Assembly: GCA_019449655.1 (NCBI GenBank)
Contig: JAHQXD010000002.1
Location: 727,843-791,842, forward strand
Source: Ferrigenium straubiae
Lineage (GTDB): Bacteria; Pseudomonadota; Gammaproteobacteria; Burkholderiales; Gallionellaceae
Length of the DNA stretch: 64,000 nucleotides
Direction: 5' to 3'
Positions within the stretch are counted from its first letter, which is position 1. Every line of letters starts with the position of its first letter. A program made the position numbers and the translations under genes. Below, piece by piece: positions 26,103 to 35,024 of this stretch. The notes under the pieces are model-generated. The model ran no database searches, was not told the origin of the DNA, and was given only the letters and a program-made list of their open reading frames with translations.

Positions 26103-27217
26103 AGTTCGCCCATCGCCTGATCGGCATGCCGCGCATCAGCAGCTACGGCATCGTGGGTTTTCTGCTGGCGTCGGGGCAAGCCGGTTTTCTGCCAGAATCG
26201 GACGGCGGAATTATCATGTTGCTGGCGAATATCGCTTTCAGCCTGATCCTGTTCGAGCTGGGCTACCGCATCAACCTGCGCTGGCTACGCACCAACCCGT
26301 GGCTCGGCATCACCAGCCTTGTTGAGGCCGGCGGCACCTTTGCCGCCGTATACGCCGTCGCGCAGTGGTTCGGCACACCCTTCATTCCATCCCTGCTGCT
26401 GTCCGCGCTTGCCATGGCCACGTCTCCGGCGGCAGTGTTGCGGGTCGTCAACGAGCAGCGCAGCTCCGGGCAAGTGACCGAGCGGATATTGCATTTGTCC
26501 GCCTTCAATTGCGTGCTTGCCGTATTTGTTTTCAAGGTCGTCGTCGGGTTGTGGGTGTTCCAGAGCACTGGGGATGTTCTTCACGCGCTATGGAACAGTC
26601 TGGCCGTGCTGCTGGTATCCGCCGCCCTTGGCGGCCTCTTTGGCATAGCCGTCACTGGATTGCTGCGCAAGCTGGGCAATACCGGGCGCGATGCCACCGT
26701 TGCCTTCGCAATCGCGGTGATTATTCTTGTCGCCCTGACCCATACGCTCAAGTTTTCGCCGGTGCCGGCAGCCTTGGCCTTTGGCCTGATGGCGCGCCAC
26801 CGGCGCATTGTCCTCAGCCAGGCGCAACAGAATTTCGGCGCGCTGGGAAATCTGCTGACCGTGCTGCTGTTCGTATTCATGGCGGCCACACTGGAGTGGA
26901 CGATGGTGATGTCCGGCGCGGGCCTTGCCTTGGCGCTGGTGGCCGTCCGTTTTGCGGCAAAGACACTGGGCGTCGTCGCCTTTGCCCACGTCAGCGGCAT
27001 CACCCGGCGCAAGGGGCTGCTGACGGGGATGGCGCTCACGCCGTTGTCGGCATTTGCGATCTTGCTGCTGGAACAGACCCGCCATTTGGGGATAGGCCTC
27101 GTGGATCAAGTGGCGGCATTGGCGGCCACCACGCTGCTGCTGGAGGTGATCGGCCCCATCGTCACGCAGTGGGCATTATCCCTGGCCAAAGAAGTTCCGG
27201 ATAATAAGGGGAACTGA
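26030..27217 (+). CDS. Cation:proton antiporter (CPA family membrane protein)
   Basis: A 395-residue protein with about 11-12 hydrophobic segments in the Na+/H+ exchanger fold (IVGFLLASGQAGFLP, LANIAFSLILFELGYRINL, LSALAMATSPAAVLRVV). It lacks a C-terminal TrkA-N domain. It probably exchanges K+ or Na+ for H+; ion choice is not readable from sequence. Only 2 bases separate its stop from the YbdK-type gene, so they are cotranscribed. Its 5' region is duplicated at 24124-24294. Confidence 0.85.
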   Translation: MPGLLPIPPDLAWPFALALAWIAGEFAHRLIGMPRISSYGIVGFLLASGQAGFLPESDGGIIMLLANIAFSLILFELGYRINLRWLRTNPWLGITSLVEAGGTFAAVYAVAQWFGTPFIPSLLLSALAMATSPAAVLRVVNEQRSSGQVTERILHLSAFNCVLAVFVFKVVVGLWVFQSTGDVLHALWNSLAVLLVSAALGGLFGIAVTGLLRKLGNTGRDATVAFAIAVIILVALTHTLKFSPVPAALAFGLMARHRRIVLSQAQQNFGALGNLLTVLLFVFMAATLEWTMVMSGAGLALALVAVRFAAKTLGVVAFAHVSGITRRKGLLTGMALTPLSAFAILLLEQTRHLGIGLVDQVAALAATTLLLEVIGPIVTQWALSLAKEVPDNKGN

Positions 27218-27219
27218 AT

Positions 27220-28377
27220 ATGCCGCTTGAATCTTTCAAGACTTCGCAGTCGCTGACGCTGGGAGTCGAACTGGAACTCCAGCTCATCAATCTTACCGAT
27301 TTCGACCTGTCGGCCGCTTGCCCCGACATGCTGCACTTGCTGAGGCGCTCGGCCTTTCCGGGTAACGTCACCCCGGAAATCACCGACAGCATGATCGAGA
27401 TTGCCACCGACGTGCACACGGGCCACGATGGCCTCCTGAACCAATTGCAGAGCATCCGCGACACCCTGGTGCGCGCGGGGGATCGTCTTAATGTCGGTGT
27501 TTGCGGCGGCGGCACCCACCCCTTCCAGCGATGGTTCGAGCGCAGGATATTTCCCAAGCCGCGCTTCAAGGAGGTGTCGGCACTGTATGGATACCTCGCC
27601 AAACAATTCACCGTGTTCGGCCAGCATGTGCATATCGGGTGCAGCTCCGGCGACGAGGCGCTTTTCCTGCTGCACGCGCTGAACCGCTACGTGCCGCACT
27701 TCATCGCCCTGTCCGCATCGTCCCCCTATTTTCAGGGAGGAGATACGCTATTCAATTCAGCGCGGTTGAATTCCGTATTCGCTTTCCCGCTAAGCGGGAG
27801 GGCGCCATTTATATTGCGCTGGGCAGAATTCGAGCGCGACTACTTCGCCAAAATGGAACACACGGGCGTGGTCAGGAGCATGAAGGATTTCTATTGGGAC
27901 ATCCGGCCCAAGCCGGAATACGGCACCATCGAACTCCGGGTCTGCGACACTCCGCTGACAGTGGAGAGGGCGGCAGCACTGGCCTGCTACCTGCAGGCGC
28001 TCTGCCGGCATCTGCTGACGCGGGCCGAGGCGCCGCCCGCCGAAGACGATTACCTCGTCTATAACTACAACCGCTTCCAGGCATGCCGCTTCGGGCTCGA
28101 CGGTTCGCTGGTGCATCCCAAATCGCATGAAACCCTGTCGTTGCGCGAGGACATACTGGCCACCCTGCGCCATATCGAGCCGCACGCCGAGGCGCTTGGA
28201 GGCCTTGCGGCGATGGAATGCCTTGGTGCAATCGCCCATGAAGGCAACGATGCATGTTATCTACGCCAGCAACATGCCGGCAGCGGTAGCCTGGAAGGCG
28301 TGGTCGATGCCGCATTAGGCCGCTTCCGCGCGGCTCCCGATAAAACTCCGGCGAGTGGTTTACCTGTGCATCCATAG
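27220..28377 (+). CDS. Carboxylate-amine ligase, YbdK/GCS2 family
   Basis: A 385-residue glutamate-cysteine ligase family 2 homologue. It has LTLGVELELQLIN near the N-terminus, FGQHVHIGC and the RLNSVFAFPLSGRAPF to GTIELRVCDTPLTVERAAALACYLQAL core. YbdK has weak gamma-glutamylcysteine synthetase activity in E. coli; many homologues have other or unknown substrates. Its place among antiporters and near a glutathione-gated Kef-like gene suggests a thiol role, which is inference. AAGGGG precedes the ATG. Confidence 0.88.
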   Translation: MPLESFKTSQSLTLGVELELQLINLTDFDLSAACPDMLHLLRRSAFPGNVTPEITDSMIEIATDVHTGHDGLLNQLQSIRDTLVRAGDRLNVGVCGGGTHPFQRWFERRIFPKPRFKEVSALYGYLAKQFTVFGQHVHIGCSSGDEALFLLHALNRYVPHFIALSASSPYFQGGDTLFNSARLNSVFAFPLSGRAPFILRWAEFERDYFAKMEHTGVVRSMKDFYWDIRPKPEYGTIELRVCDTPLTVERAAALACYLQALCRHLLTRAEAPPAEDDYLVYNYNRFQACRFGLDGSLVHPKSHETLSLREDILATLRHIEPHAEALGGLAAMECLGAIAHEGNDACYLRQQHAGSGSLEGVVDAALGRFRAAPDKTPASGLPVHP

Positions 28378-28517
28378 GCCGGCGCCTCGAATGAAAGCGC
28401 TGGAGGCCCTCGCATGGGGGGCATGGTAGACTCAAGGCCAGAGCAGCAAACATCGCAAGCATGCCCCTTGTGGAAATTGCAGACGACAATCCAGAATAAT
28501 CCGGAAAAACTGACCAA

Positions 28518-30227
28518 ATGCCTCATGACATCAGCCTGATTACGACAATTGCCGCAGCCCTGGGGCTGGCCATGATTCTTGGCTTTGCCGCATCGCGCCT
28601 GCGCATGCCGCCGCTGATCGGCTACCTGCTTGCCGGCATCGTCATCGGCCCGGCCACGCCGGGGTTCGTCGCGGACATCGAGCTTTCCCGCCAACTCGCC
28701 GAAATCGGCGTGATCCTGCTCATGTTCGGCGTCGGCCTGCATTTCTCGCTCGACGACCTGCTTTCGGTGCGGCGCATCGCGGTGCCGGGCGCGCTGGTTC
28801 AGATCATGGCGGCGACGATGCTGGGCATGGTTACGGCAATATACTGGGGATGGAGCATCGGCGCGGCGCTGGTGTTCGGCCTCTCCCTGTCGTGCGCCAG
28901 CACGGTCGTGCTGCTGCGCGCGCTGGAGGCGCGGCGCGTGCTTGAATCGATCAACGGCCGCATCGCGGTAGGCTGGCTGATCGTCGAGGACCTCGCGATG
29001 GTGCTGGTGCTGGTGTTGCTGCCCCCTTTTGCGGGATTGCTCGGGGAGGGCGGAGCGCCTGTCTCCGCAGAATCGTTCGGCGACCTGCTGGCGCCGCTCG
29101 GCGTCACGCTCGCCAAGGTGGCCGCGTTTATCGCACTGATGCTGATTATCGGGCGCCGCCTGTTTCCCTGGCTGCTGTGGCAGGTGACGCGCACCGGCTC
29201 GCGCGAACTGTTCTCGCTATGCGTGATCGCGGCTGCGCTGGGTGTGGCCTACGGCTCGGCCAGACTGTTCGGCGTGTCGTTCGCGCTGGGTGCGTTCTTC
29301 GCCGGCATGATGATGCGCGAGTCGGAGTTCAGCCACCGTGCCGCAGACGAGTCGCTGCCGCTGCGCGACGCGTTCTCGGTGCTGTTCTTCGTCTCGGTCG
29401 GCATGTTGTTCGAACCCATGGTGCTCGTCGAGCAGCCCGCGAAGGTGCTCGCGGTCACCGCCATCATCATGATCGGCAAGACCCTCGCCGCCATCGCGCT
29501 GGTGCTGGCCTTCCGCTACCCGCTCAACACCGCGCTGACGGTCGGCGCAAGCCTCGCCCAGATCGGCGAGTTCTCGTTCATTCTCGCCGGAATGGGGATG
29601 TCCCTAGGGCTGTTGCCGCAGCAGGGCTACAGCCTGATTCTCGCGGGGGCGCTGGTCTCGATTGCGCTCAATCCGCTGGCCTTCGCCGCCGTCGCGCCGT
29701 TTCAGAAGTGGCTGCGCGCCCGTTCCGAATTGGCGCGCAGGCTCGAACTGCGCGACGATCCGCTGGCGCAGCTGCCGATGTCGGTCGATCAGGCGCTGCT
29801 GAGCGGCCAAGTGGTGCTCGTCGGCTACGGCCGGGTCGGGCGCCGCATCGCCGATGCGCTCGCGGAGCGGGGCATCCCGTTCGTCGTCGCCGAGCAGAAC
29901 CGCGAACTGGTGGAGAAATTGCGCGCACGGCATATTCCCGCCGTGTCGGGTGATGCCTCCGACCCGGCAGTGCTGATCCAGGCGCATATCGCACGGGCCA
30001 GCATGCTGGTCATTGCCACGCCGGACACGTTCAACGTGCGCAAGATGGTCGAGATCGCGCGCACGCTCAACCCGGCCATCGAGGTGGTGTTGCGCACCCA
30101 CAGCGATGAGGAAGCGGCGCTGCTGCAAAAGGAAGGGGTCGGCAAGGTGTTCATGGGCGAACACGAGCTGGCGCAGGGCATGGCGCGGCATGTGCTCGCG
30201 ACGATGGAGCGGCCGCCCAATGGCTGA
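28518..30227 (+). CDS. ybaL: Kef/YbaL-type monovalent cation:proton antiporter with RCK domain
   Basis: A 569-residue CPA2 protein. A 12-segment Na+/H+ exchanger domain (about 1-395; PLIGYLLAGIVIGPATPGFV, EIGVILLMFGVGLHFS) is followed by a TrkA-N/RCK nucleotide-binding domain (about 415-560; VVLVGYGRVGRRIADALAE, acidic AEQNRE). It matches E. coli YbaL more closely than KefB/KefC by overall layout. The stop overlaps the Ca2+ ATPase start by 8 bases. A copy of its first 11 codons occurs at 25694. Confidence 0.88.
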   Translation: MPHDISLITTIAAALGLAMILGFAASRLRMPPLIGYLLAGIVIGPATPGFVADIELSRQLAEIGVILLMFGVGLHFSLDDLLSVRRIAVPGALVQIMAATMLGMVTAIYWGWSIGAALVFGLSLSCASTVVLLRALEARRVLESINGRIAVGWLIVEDLAMVLVLVLLPPFAGLLGEGGAPVSAESFGDLLAPLGVTLAKVAAFIALMLIIGRRLFPWLLWQVTRTGSRELFSLCVIAAALGVAYGSARLFGVSFALGAFFAGMMMRESEFSHRAADESLPLRDAFSVLFFVSVGMLFEPMVLVEQPAKVLAVTAIIMIGKTLAAIALVLAFRYPLNTALTVGASLAQIGEFSFILAGMGMSLGLLPQQGYSLILAGALVSIALNPLAFAAVAPFQKWLRARSELARRLELRDDPLAQLPMSVDQALLSGQVVLVGYGRVGRRIADALAERGIPFVVAEQNRELVEKLRARHIPAVSGDASDPAVLIQAHIARASMLVIATPDTFNVRKMVEIARTLNPAIEVVLRTHSDEEAALLQKEGVGKVFMGEHELAQGMARHVLATMERPPNG

Positions 30228-32964
30228 AGGCGGACATCCTCATGGCGATGCGCCTGACTGGCATACCCTGGATATCGACTGCGTCGCCGAAAAACTGCGT
30301 ACGGATCATCATGGCCTGACCGACGAGGAAGCCGCACGGCGTCTGGCGCGCTACGGGTCGAACCGGCTGTCCTCCCCTCCAAGAAAGCCTGCCTGGCTGC
30401 GTTTCGTCCGCCAGTTCCACAATGTCCTGATCTACGTGATGCTGGCCGCCGCTGCCATCACGATCCTGCTGGGCCACCTGATCGACACGGCGGTACTGCT
30501 GTTCGCCGTGATCGTCAATGCCTGTATCGGGTTTATCCAGGAGGGCAAGGCGGAGCAGGCCATCGACGCGATCCGCAACATGCTCTCACCGCGCGCTGCG
30601 GTGTTGCGCGACGGCGAGCGCATCGACATCGACGCCGGATTGCTGGTGCCGGGCGATGTGGTGATGCTCGCCTCCGGCGACAAGGTGCCCGCCGACTTGC
30701 GCCTGATTACAGAGAAGGGGGTGCGCGTCAACGAAGCCATCCTGACGGGTGAATCCGAGGTGGTGGAGAAATCGCTGGCGCCCGTCGCGGCCGATGCGCC
30801 GCTGGGTGACCGCGCCTGCATGCTCTATTCGGGCACGCTGATTGCCTCCGGGCAGGCGAGCGGAATCGTCGTGGCAACCGGGACCGCCACCGAGATCGGG
30901 CGCATCGGTGCGCTGCTCGAGCAGGTGCATGAAGTTACCACGCCGTTGTTGTGCCAGATCGCCACTTTCGGCCGCTGGCTCGCGCTGGTGATTTTGCTGC
31001 TGGCCGCCGCCACCTTCGCCGTGGGCATCCTGTGGCGCGGCTACCTTCCGGGCGAGATGTTCATGATGGTGGTCGCGCTCGCGGCATCGGCGATTCCCGA
31101 AGGGCTGCCCGCGATCATGACCATCACGCTGGCGCTCGGCGTGCGGCGCATGGCCGGACACCATGCCATCATCCGGCACCTGCCCGCCGTGGAGACGCTC
31201 GGCTCGGTGACAGTCATCTGCTCCGACAAGACCGGCACGCTGACCCGCAACGAAATGACGGTGCAGCGCGTGGTCACCGCAAACCGCGTGTTCGAGGTCA
31301 GCGGCGCGGGCTATGCACCCGAGGGCGCGTTCCATCTTTCCGGGATGGCAGTGCCAGTCGATGATTGTCCGGAGCTGCCGCAGATCGCGCGCGCCGCTGT
31401 GCTTTGCAACGACGCCCGGCTGGGCCGGCGCGGCGACGCATGGAAGCTGCACGGCGACCCGACCGAGGGCGCGCTGCTCTCCCTCGCGATCAAGGCCGGG
31501 CTCGACCCGGCGGCGGAGCGGGGGAGCCTGCCGCGCTCCGATGCCATTCCGTTCGAATCCCAACATCGCCTGATGGCGACGCTGCATCACGACCATGAAG
31601 GCCGGGGATTCATCTATGTCAAGGGCGCACCGGAGCGCATCCTCGAGATGTGTGACTGGGAGATGCGCGACTGGCAGGGGACGGAGGCGGAGTGGGCGGT
31701 TGATGACGGCTATTGGCACCGCCAGGTGCAGGCGTGCGCGGCAGACGGGCTGCGCGTGCTGGCGATTGCCATGAGGCGCGTCGATGAATCCCAGCGTGAG
31801 GTGCATTTTTCGGATTTAAAAGGCGGCTTTACCCTGCTCGCGCTGACCGGCCTCATCGATCCCCCGCGGCAGGAGGCGATCGAGGCCGTGGCGGCGTGCG
31901 CCGCCGCCGGCATCCGGGTCAAGATGATCACCGGCGATCATGCCGATACGGCGCGCGCCATCGGCGCGCAACTGGGCATCGGCCTGAACGGGCGGGTGCT
32001 GACTGGCGACGAGATCGAGCTTATGGATGACGGGCAGTTGCGTCGCGCGGCATCCGATACCGATGTATTCGCGCGCGCCAGCCCGGAGCACAAGCTGCGC
32101 CTGGTGGAGGCCTTGCAGGCGGCGGGGCAGGTGGTTGCGATGACCGGCGACGGCGTCAACGACGCCCCGGCGCTGAAGCGCGCGGATGTCGGCATCGCGA
32201 TGGGGCTGAAGGGCACCGAGGCGGCCAAGGAGGCGGCGGACATGGTGCTGGCCGACGACAACTTCGCCACCATCGGCAACGCGGTTCGCGAGGGTCGGGG
32301 CATCTACGACAACATCCAGAAATTCATCCTGTTCATGCTGCCGACCAACGGCGGCGAGGCGCTGGTGGTGATCGCCGCGATTCTGTTCGAGCTGGCGCTG
32401 CCGCTGACACCCGCGCAGGTGTTGTGGATCAATCTGGCCACCGTCAGCACGCTGGGGCTCGCGCTGGCCTTCGAGCACCCCGAGCACGACGTGATGCGCC
32501 GCCGTCCGCGCGACCCGAGCGCGCCGCTGATTTCCTGGTTTTTCGCCTGGCGCGTGGTGATGGTTTCGGTATTGATGATGACGAGCGCGCTCGGCCTGTT
32601 CCTGTGGGAACTCGGACATGGCGCCAGCCTGGAAGCCGCGCGCACCATGGCGGTCAGCGCGATCGTGTTCGCCGAGATGTTCTACCTGCTCAACAGCCGC
32701 TACATCTTCCGTCCGGTGCTCTCGCTCGACGGGCTGCTCGGCAACCGCTACGTGCTGCTGGCTATCGCTGCCTGCGCGGCCCTGCAAGTTTCCTATGTTT
32801 ACGCCGGACCGTTACAGGCGGTGTTCGGCTCGACCCCCCTGGCGGTGGGCGAATGGCTGAAAGTGTTTTTTGCCGGTATGCTGGTCTTCGTATTTGCCGA
32901 GGTGGAAAAGGCGCTGATCGTGCATTCGAGGCGCAGGCGGCATCGCAGGCATGCCGGGGCCTGA
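30220..32964 (+). CDS. P2-type cation-transporting ATPase (Ca2+-ATPase-like)
   Basis: A 914-residue P-type ATPase. The cation-transporter N-domain (about 14-80) is followed by TGES (actuator), AIPEGLPAIMTITLALG (M4 ion site), phosphorylation motif DKTGTLTRNEMTV, KGAPE (ATP site), TGDGVNDAPAL and the C-terminal transporter domain with VLWINLATVSTLGLALAFE. The PEGL motif and the C-terminal helices fit SERCA/PMR1-like P2A or Na+-type P2 pumps; Ca2+ is the best guess. The ATG at 30220 overlaps ybaL. UspA follows 34 bases later. Confidence 0.92.
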   Translation: MAEGGHPHGDAPDWHTLDIDCVAEKLRTDHHGLTDEEAARRLARYGSNRLSSPPRKPAWLRFVRQFHNVLIYVMLAAAAITILLGHLIDTAVLLFAVIVNACIGFIQEGKAEQAIDAIRNMLSPRAAVLRDGERIDIDAGLLVPGDVVMLASGDKVPADLRLITEKGVRVNEAILTGESEVVEKSLAPVAADAPLGDRACMLYSGTLIASGQASGIVVATGTATEIGRIGALLEQVHEVTTPLLCQIATFGRWLALVILLLAAATFAVGILWRGYLPGEMFMMVVALAASAIPEGLPAIMTITLALGVRRMAGHHAIIRHLPAVETLGSVTVICSDKTGTLTRNEMTVQRVVTANRVFEVSGAGYAPEGAFHLSGMAVPVDDCPELPQIARAAVLCNDARLGRRGDAWKLHGDPTEGALLSLAIKAGLDPAAERGSLPRSDAIPFESQHRLMATLHHDHEGRGFIYVKGAPERILEMCDWEMRDWQGTEAEWAVDDGYWHRQVQACAADGLRVLAIAMRRVDESQREVHFSDLKGGFTLLALTGLIDPPRQEAIEAVAACAAAGIRVKMITGDHADTARAIGAQLGIGLNGRVLTGDEIELMDDGQLRRAASDTDVFARASPEHKLRLVEALQAAGQVVAMTGDGVNDAPALKRADVGIAMGLKGTEAAKEAADMVLADDNFATIGNAVREGRGIYDNIQKFILFMLPTNGGEALVVIAAILFELALPLTPAQVLWINLATVSTLGLALAFEHPEHDVMRRRPRDPSAPLISWFFAWRVVMVSVLMMTSALGLFLWELGHGASLEAARTMAVSAIVFAEMFYLLNSRYIFRPVLSLDGLLGNRYVLLAIAACAALQVSYVYAGPLQAVFGSTPLAVGEWLKVFFAGMLVFVFAEVEKALIVHSRRRRHRRHAGA

Positions 32965-32998
32965 TAGTACATTTCATTGCTTTGTGAGGAGGAATACC

Positions 32999-33874
32999 AT
33001 GGACAACATCAAACTGCTGGCCGCCACCGATTTTTCCGATGATGCCCGCCAGGCGGCCTTGCGTGCGGCTGACCTTGCCGCGCAATTGGGCGCGCAGCTC
33101 GAACTGCTGCACGTGATGAGCGGCACGTCGCTGAGTTCCCTGCGCGAACTGTTCAACCTGGGCAGCGAGGCGGATGCCAGGCTGCTCGACGACGCGCGGC
33201 GCATGCTGGGCGAGCTGGCCGAGGAGGTCGCCGAAAAAACCGGCTTTGCCGCGATACCGCGCGTGCAGACCGGGCATGTGGTGAACGAGATCATTTCGGC
33301 GGCCGACCAGGCGGACATGCTGGTGCTGGGTGCGCGCGGCCTGAGTCCGCTGCGCGACGTGTTCCTCGGCACGACGGCCGAAAAGCTGCTGCACAAATGC
33401 AAACGCCCGGTGCTGGTGAGCAAGCGCCCGCCGCACGGCGCTTACCGGCGCGTCATCGTTCCGGTGGACCTGTCCCCGCATTCGGCCGCCGCGTTGCGCA
33501 TGGCGGCATGGGTCGCGCCGCAGTCCTACATAACGATCATCCATGCCTTCGATGTGCCCTTCGAGGGCAAGCTCTGGCTGGCGGGAGTGGAAGACGCGGA
33601 AATACAGCATTATCGCGCGCTCGCACGGGAACGGGCGCAGGACAAGATCGAGGCGCTGATGCGGGGGCTGGGCGACTCCTCCTTGAGGTTGCACCAGATG
33701 GTCGAGCACGGCGATGCGGCCCGCGTCATCCTCGAGCAGGAGGAAGAAATGAATCCCGACCTGATCGTCATCGGCAAGCGCGGCCAGTCGATCATGGAAG
33801 AGCTGCTGCTCGGAAGTGTGGCGCGGCATGTTTTATCCAACGCCCGGTGCGACGTGCTGGTGGTGAACGAATAA
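32999..33874 (+). CDS. Universal stress protein with tandem UspA domains
   Basis: A 291-residue protein with two Usp folds. Domain 1 (about 1-145) has the ATP-binding pattern LGARGLSPLRDVFLGTTAEKLL; domain 2 (about 150-291) has IGKRGQSIMEELLLGSVARHVL. Both keep G-x2-G-x9-G(S/T), so ATP binding is predicted. GAGGAGG precedes the ATG. It is cotranscribed with the Ca2+-type ATPase and DUF3124 gene and probably senses energy or stress status. Confidence 0.92.
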   Translation: MDNIKLLAATDFSDDARQAALRAADLAAQLGAQLELLHVMSGTSLSSLRELFNLGSEADARLLDDARRMLGELAEEVAEKTGFAAIPRVQTGHVVNEIISAADQADMLVLGARGLSPLRDVFLGTTAEKLLHKCKRPVLVSKRPPHGAYRRVIVPVDLSPHSAAALRMAAWVAPQSYITIIHAFDVPFEGKLWLAGVEDAEIQHYRALARERAQDKIEALMRGLGDSSLRLHQMVEHGDAARVILEQEEEMNPDLIVIGKRGQSIMEELLLGSVARHVLSNARCDVLVVNE

Positions 33875-33912
33875 ATAGGCAGGAGCGAAACCTGCAACCG
33901 CGGAGAATCGAC

Positions 33913-34416
33913 ATGAAATATACAAGCTCACATAAGCTGCCTCTTCTCATCGTTATGGCTGCAATGGTCTTTCAAAGCCATGCTGCATTTGCCGGAGACG
34001 AGAATCTATCCGCAGGGCAGACTCTTTATTTGCCGGTTTATTCGTATATCTGGCATGGAGACCGGGTCGTCAATAAGCGCTATCCATTGAAGACACCGGT
34101 TTCGGTCCTGGTGAGCATTCGTAACACTAACCTCAAGACACCGATCAGGCTGAATTCCGCGCGCTATTTCGATACCGGGGGCAAGCTGCTGAAACAGCTT
34201 GTGGCTTTGCCGGTAATGATCGAACCGCTGGGCACCCATGAGTTGTTTATCGAAAAACAGGAAACGCAGGGCGGGTCCGGTGCGAATCTCATCATCCAAT
34301 GGGAAGCGGAAACCGCAGTCAATCCTCCAATCGTGGAAGCCGTACATGCAGAGATAAAGGGGCATTCCACCTTCACTTTCGTCACAAAAGCGCAACCCAT
34401 AAGCGGAGAAAAATAA
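33913..34416 (+). CDS. Exported DUF3124 family protein
   Basis: A 167-residue protein with a signal peptide (about 1-28, ending SHAAFAG). The mature region matches DUF3124: [54 protein letters not shown] and [14 protein letters not shown]. The biochemical role is unknown. It is placed 38 bases after uspA and is probably in the same operon. Confidence 0.85.
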   Translation: MKYTSSHKLPLLIVMAAMVFQSHAAFAGDENLSAGQTLYLPVYSYIWHGDRVVNKRYPLKTPVSVLVSIRNTNLKTPIRLNSARYFDTGGKLLKQLVALPVMIEPLGTHELFIEKQETQGGSGANLIIQWEAETAVNPPIVEAVHAEIKGHSTFTFVTKAQPISGEK

Positions 34417-34586
34417 CCGCTGAAGCATTCGCCATAACTGTGTTGTGTACCTTGCATTCATTTCGCTTCGCAAACTTTTCGTCCTGACTTCCAATGTGTT
34501 CGCAATCGGAAATACGGCCTTCCCGGTATTCCGGTTTTCCCGCCGCTGCCCTAGGCTGCGACTGATCCGAAAGTGAAGGAGGCAAG

Positions 34587-34780
34587 ATGCGCAAGATTGG
34601 TCTGCAACAATGCCTGCTTGCCGGAACGCTGGCGCTGGGCGCTTCACCCGGCATATCCGCCGGGCAGGAGCCGAGCGCCATTGAGGAGGTTTTCGGAGTT
34701 ACGCCGGGCCAGCGGCGCAACCACACCAAGGACGCCTGCGCGGTATGGCGCTGGAGTGCAGGCTTCTCGATGGAAGACTG
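34587..34780 (+). pseudogene. Truncated catalase-related peroxidase gene (N-terminal remnant)
   Basis: ATG with GAAGGAGG upstream encodes a signal peptide and [21 protein letters not shown], matching the start of exported catalase-related (SrpA-like) peroxidases. After about 65 codons it runs into an unrelated 210-bp hrcA fragment and stops at 34841. The haem-binding and catalytic residues are missing. The call rests on a short match. Confidence 0.5.
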
Positions 34781-34990
34781 CTGCACATACGAACTGTCCA
34801 GCGGCTTGGTCACCAGCATGGTGTCGATGAACAGCCGGTAGGCCAGACCGGTCGGGATGCGCCCCGCCGAGGTGTGCGGGCTGCTGACGAGGCCGATGTC
34901 CTCGAGGTCGGCCATCACGTTGCGGATGGTCGCCGGGCTGGCATCGAGGCCGGAATACTGCTGCAAGGCGCGCGAGCCGACCGGCTGGCC
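34781..34990 (-). pseudogene. 210-bp copy of an internal hrcA fragment
   Basis: Matches hrcA positions 17206-17415 with five substitutions and no indel (hand count, about 98% identity), in the same orientation. It covers codons 21-90, the winged-helix part. It has neither start nor stop of hrcA. On the minus strand it is fused in frame to a short [17 protein letters not shown] repeat at 34989-35013. It defines the right end of a 17.6-kb segment flanked by direct repeats. Confidence 0.95.
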
Positions 34991-35013
34991 TTCGACAAGC
35001 TCAGGCCGAGCGG
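34989..35013. repeat. Short dispersed repeat ccttcgacaagctcaggccg type
   Basis: A member of the widespread proteobacterial repeat that encodes PFDKLR or RPELVEGR peptides, depending on frame. A second copy, in opposite orientation, is embedded in purL at 42525-42557. Here it lies exactly at the hrcA-fragment junction. Confidence 0.7.
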
Positions 35014-35024
35014 AATACTTCAAG

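Noticed and set aside
34382..35023. Minus-strand 213-codon frame containing HrcA-like sequence
   Set aside because: It is an accidental fusion of a repeat, the hrcA fragment and antisense sequence of the peroxidase remnant; no start signal or C-terminal HrcA core.
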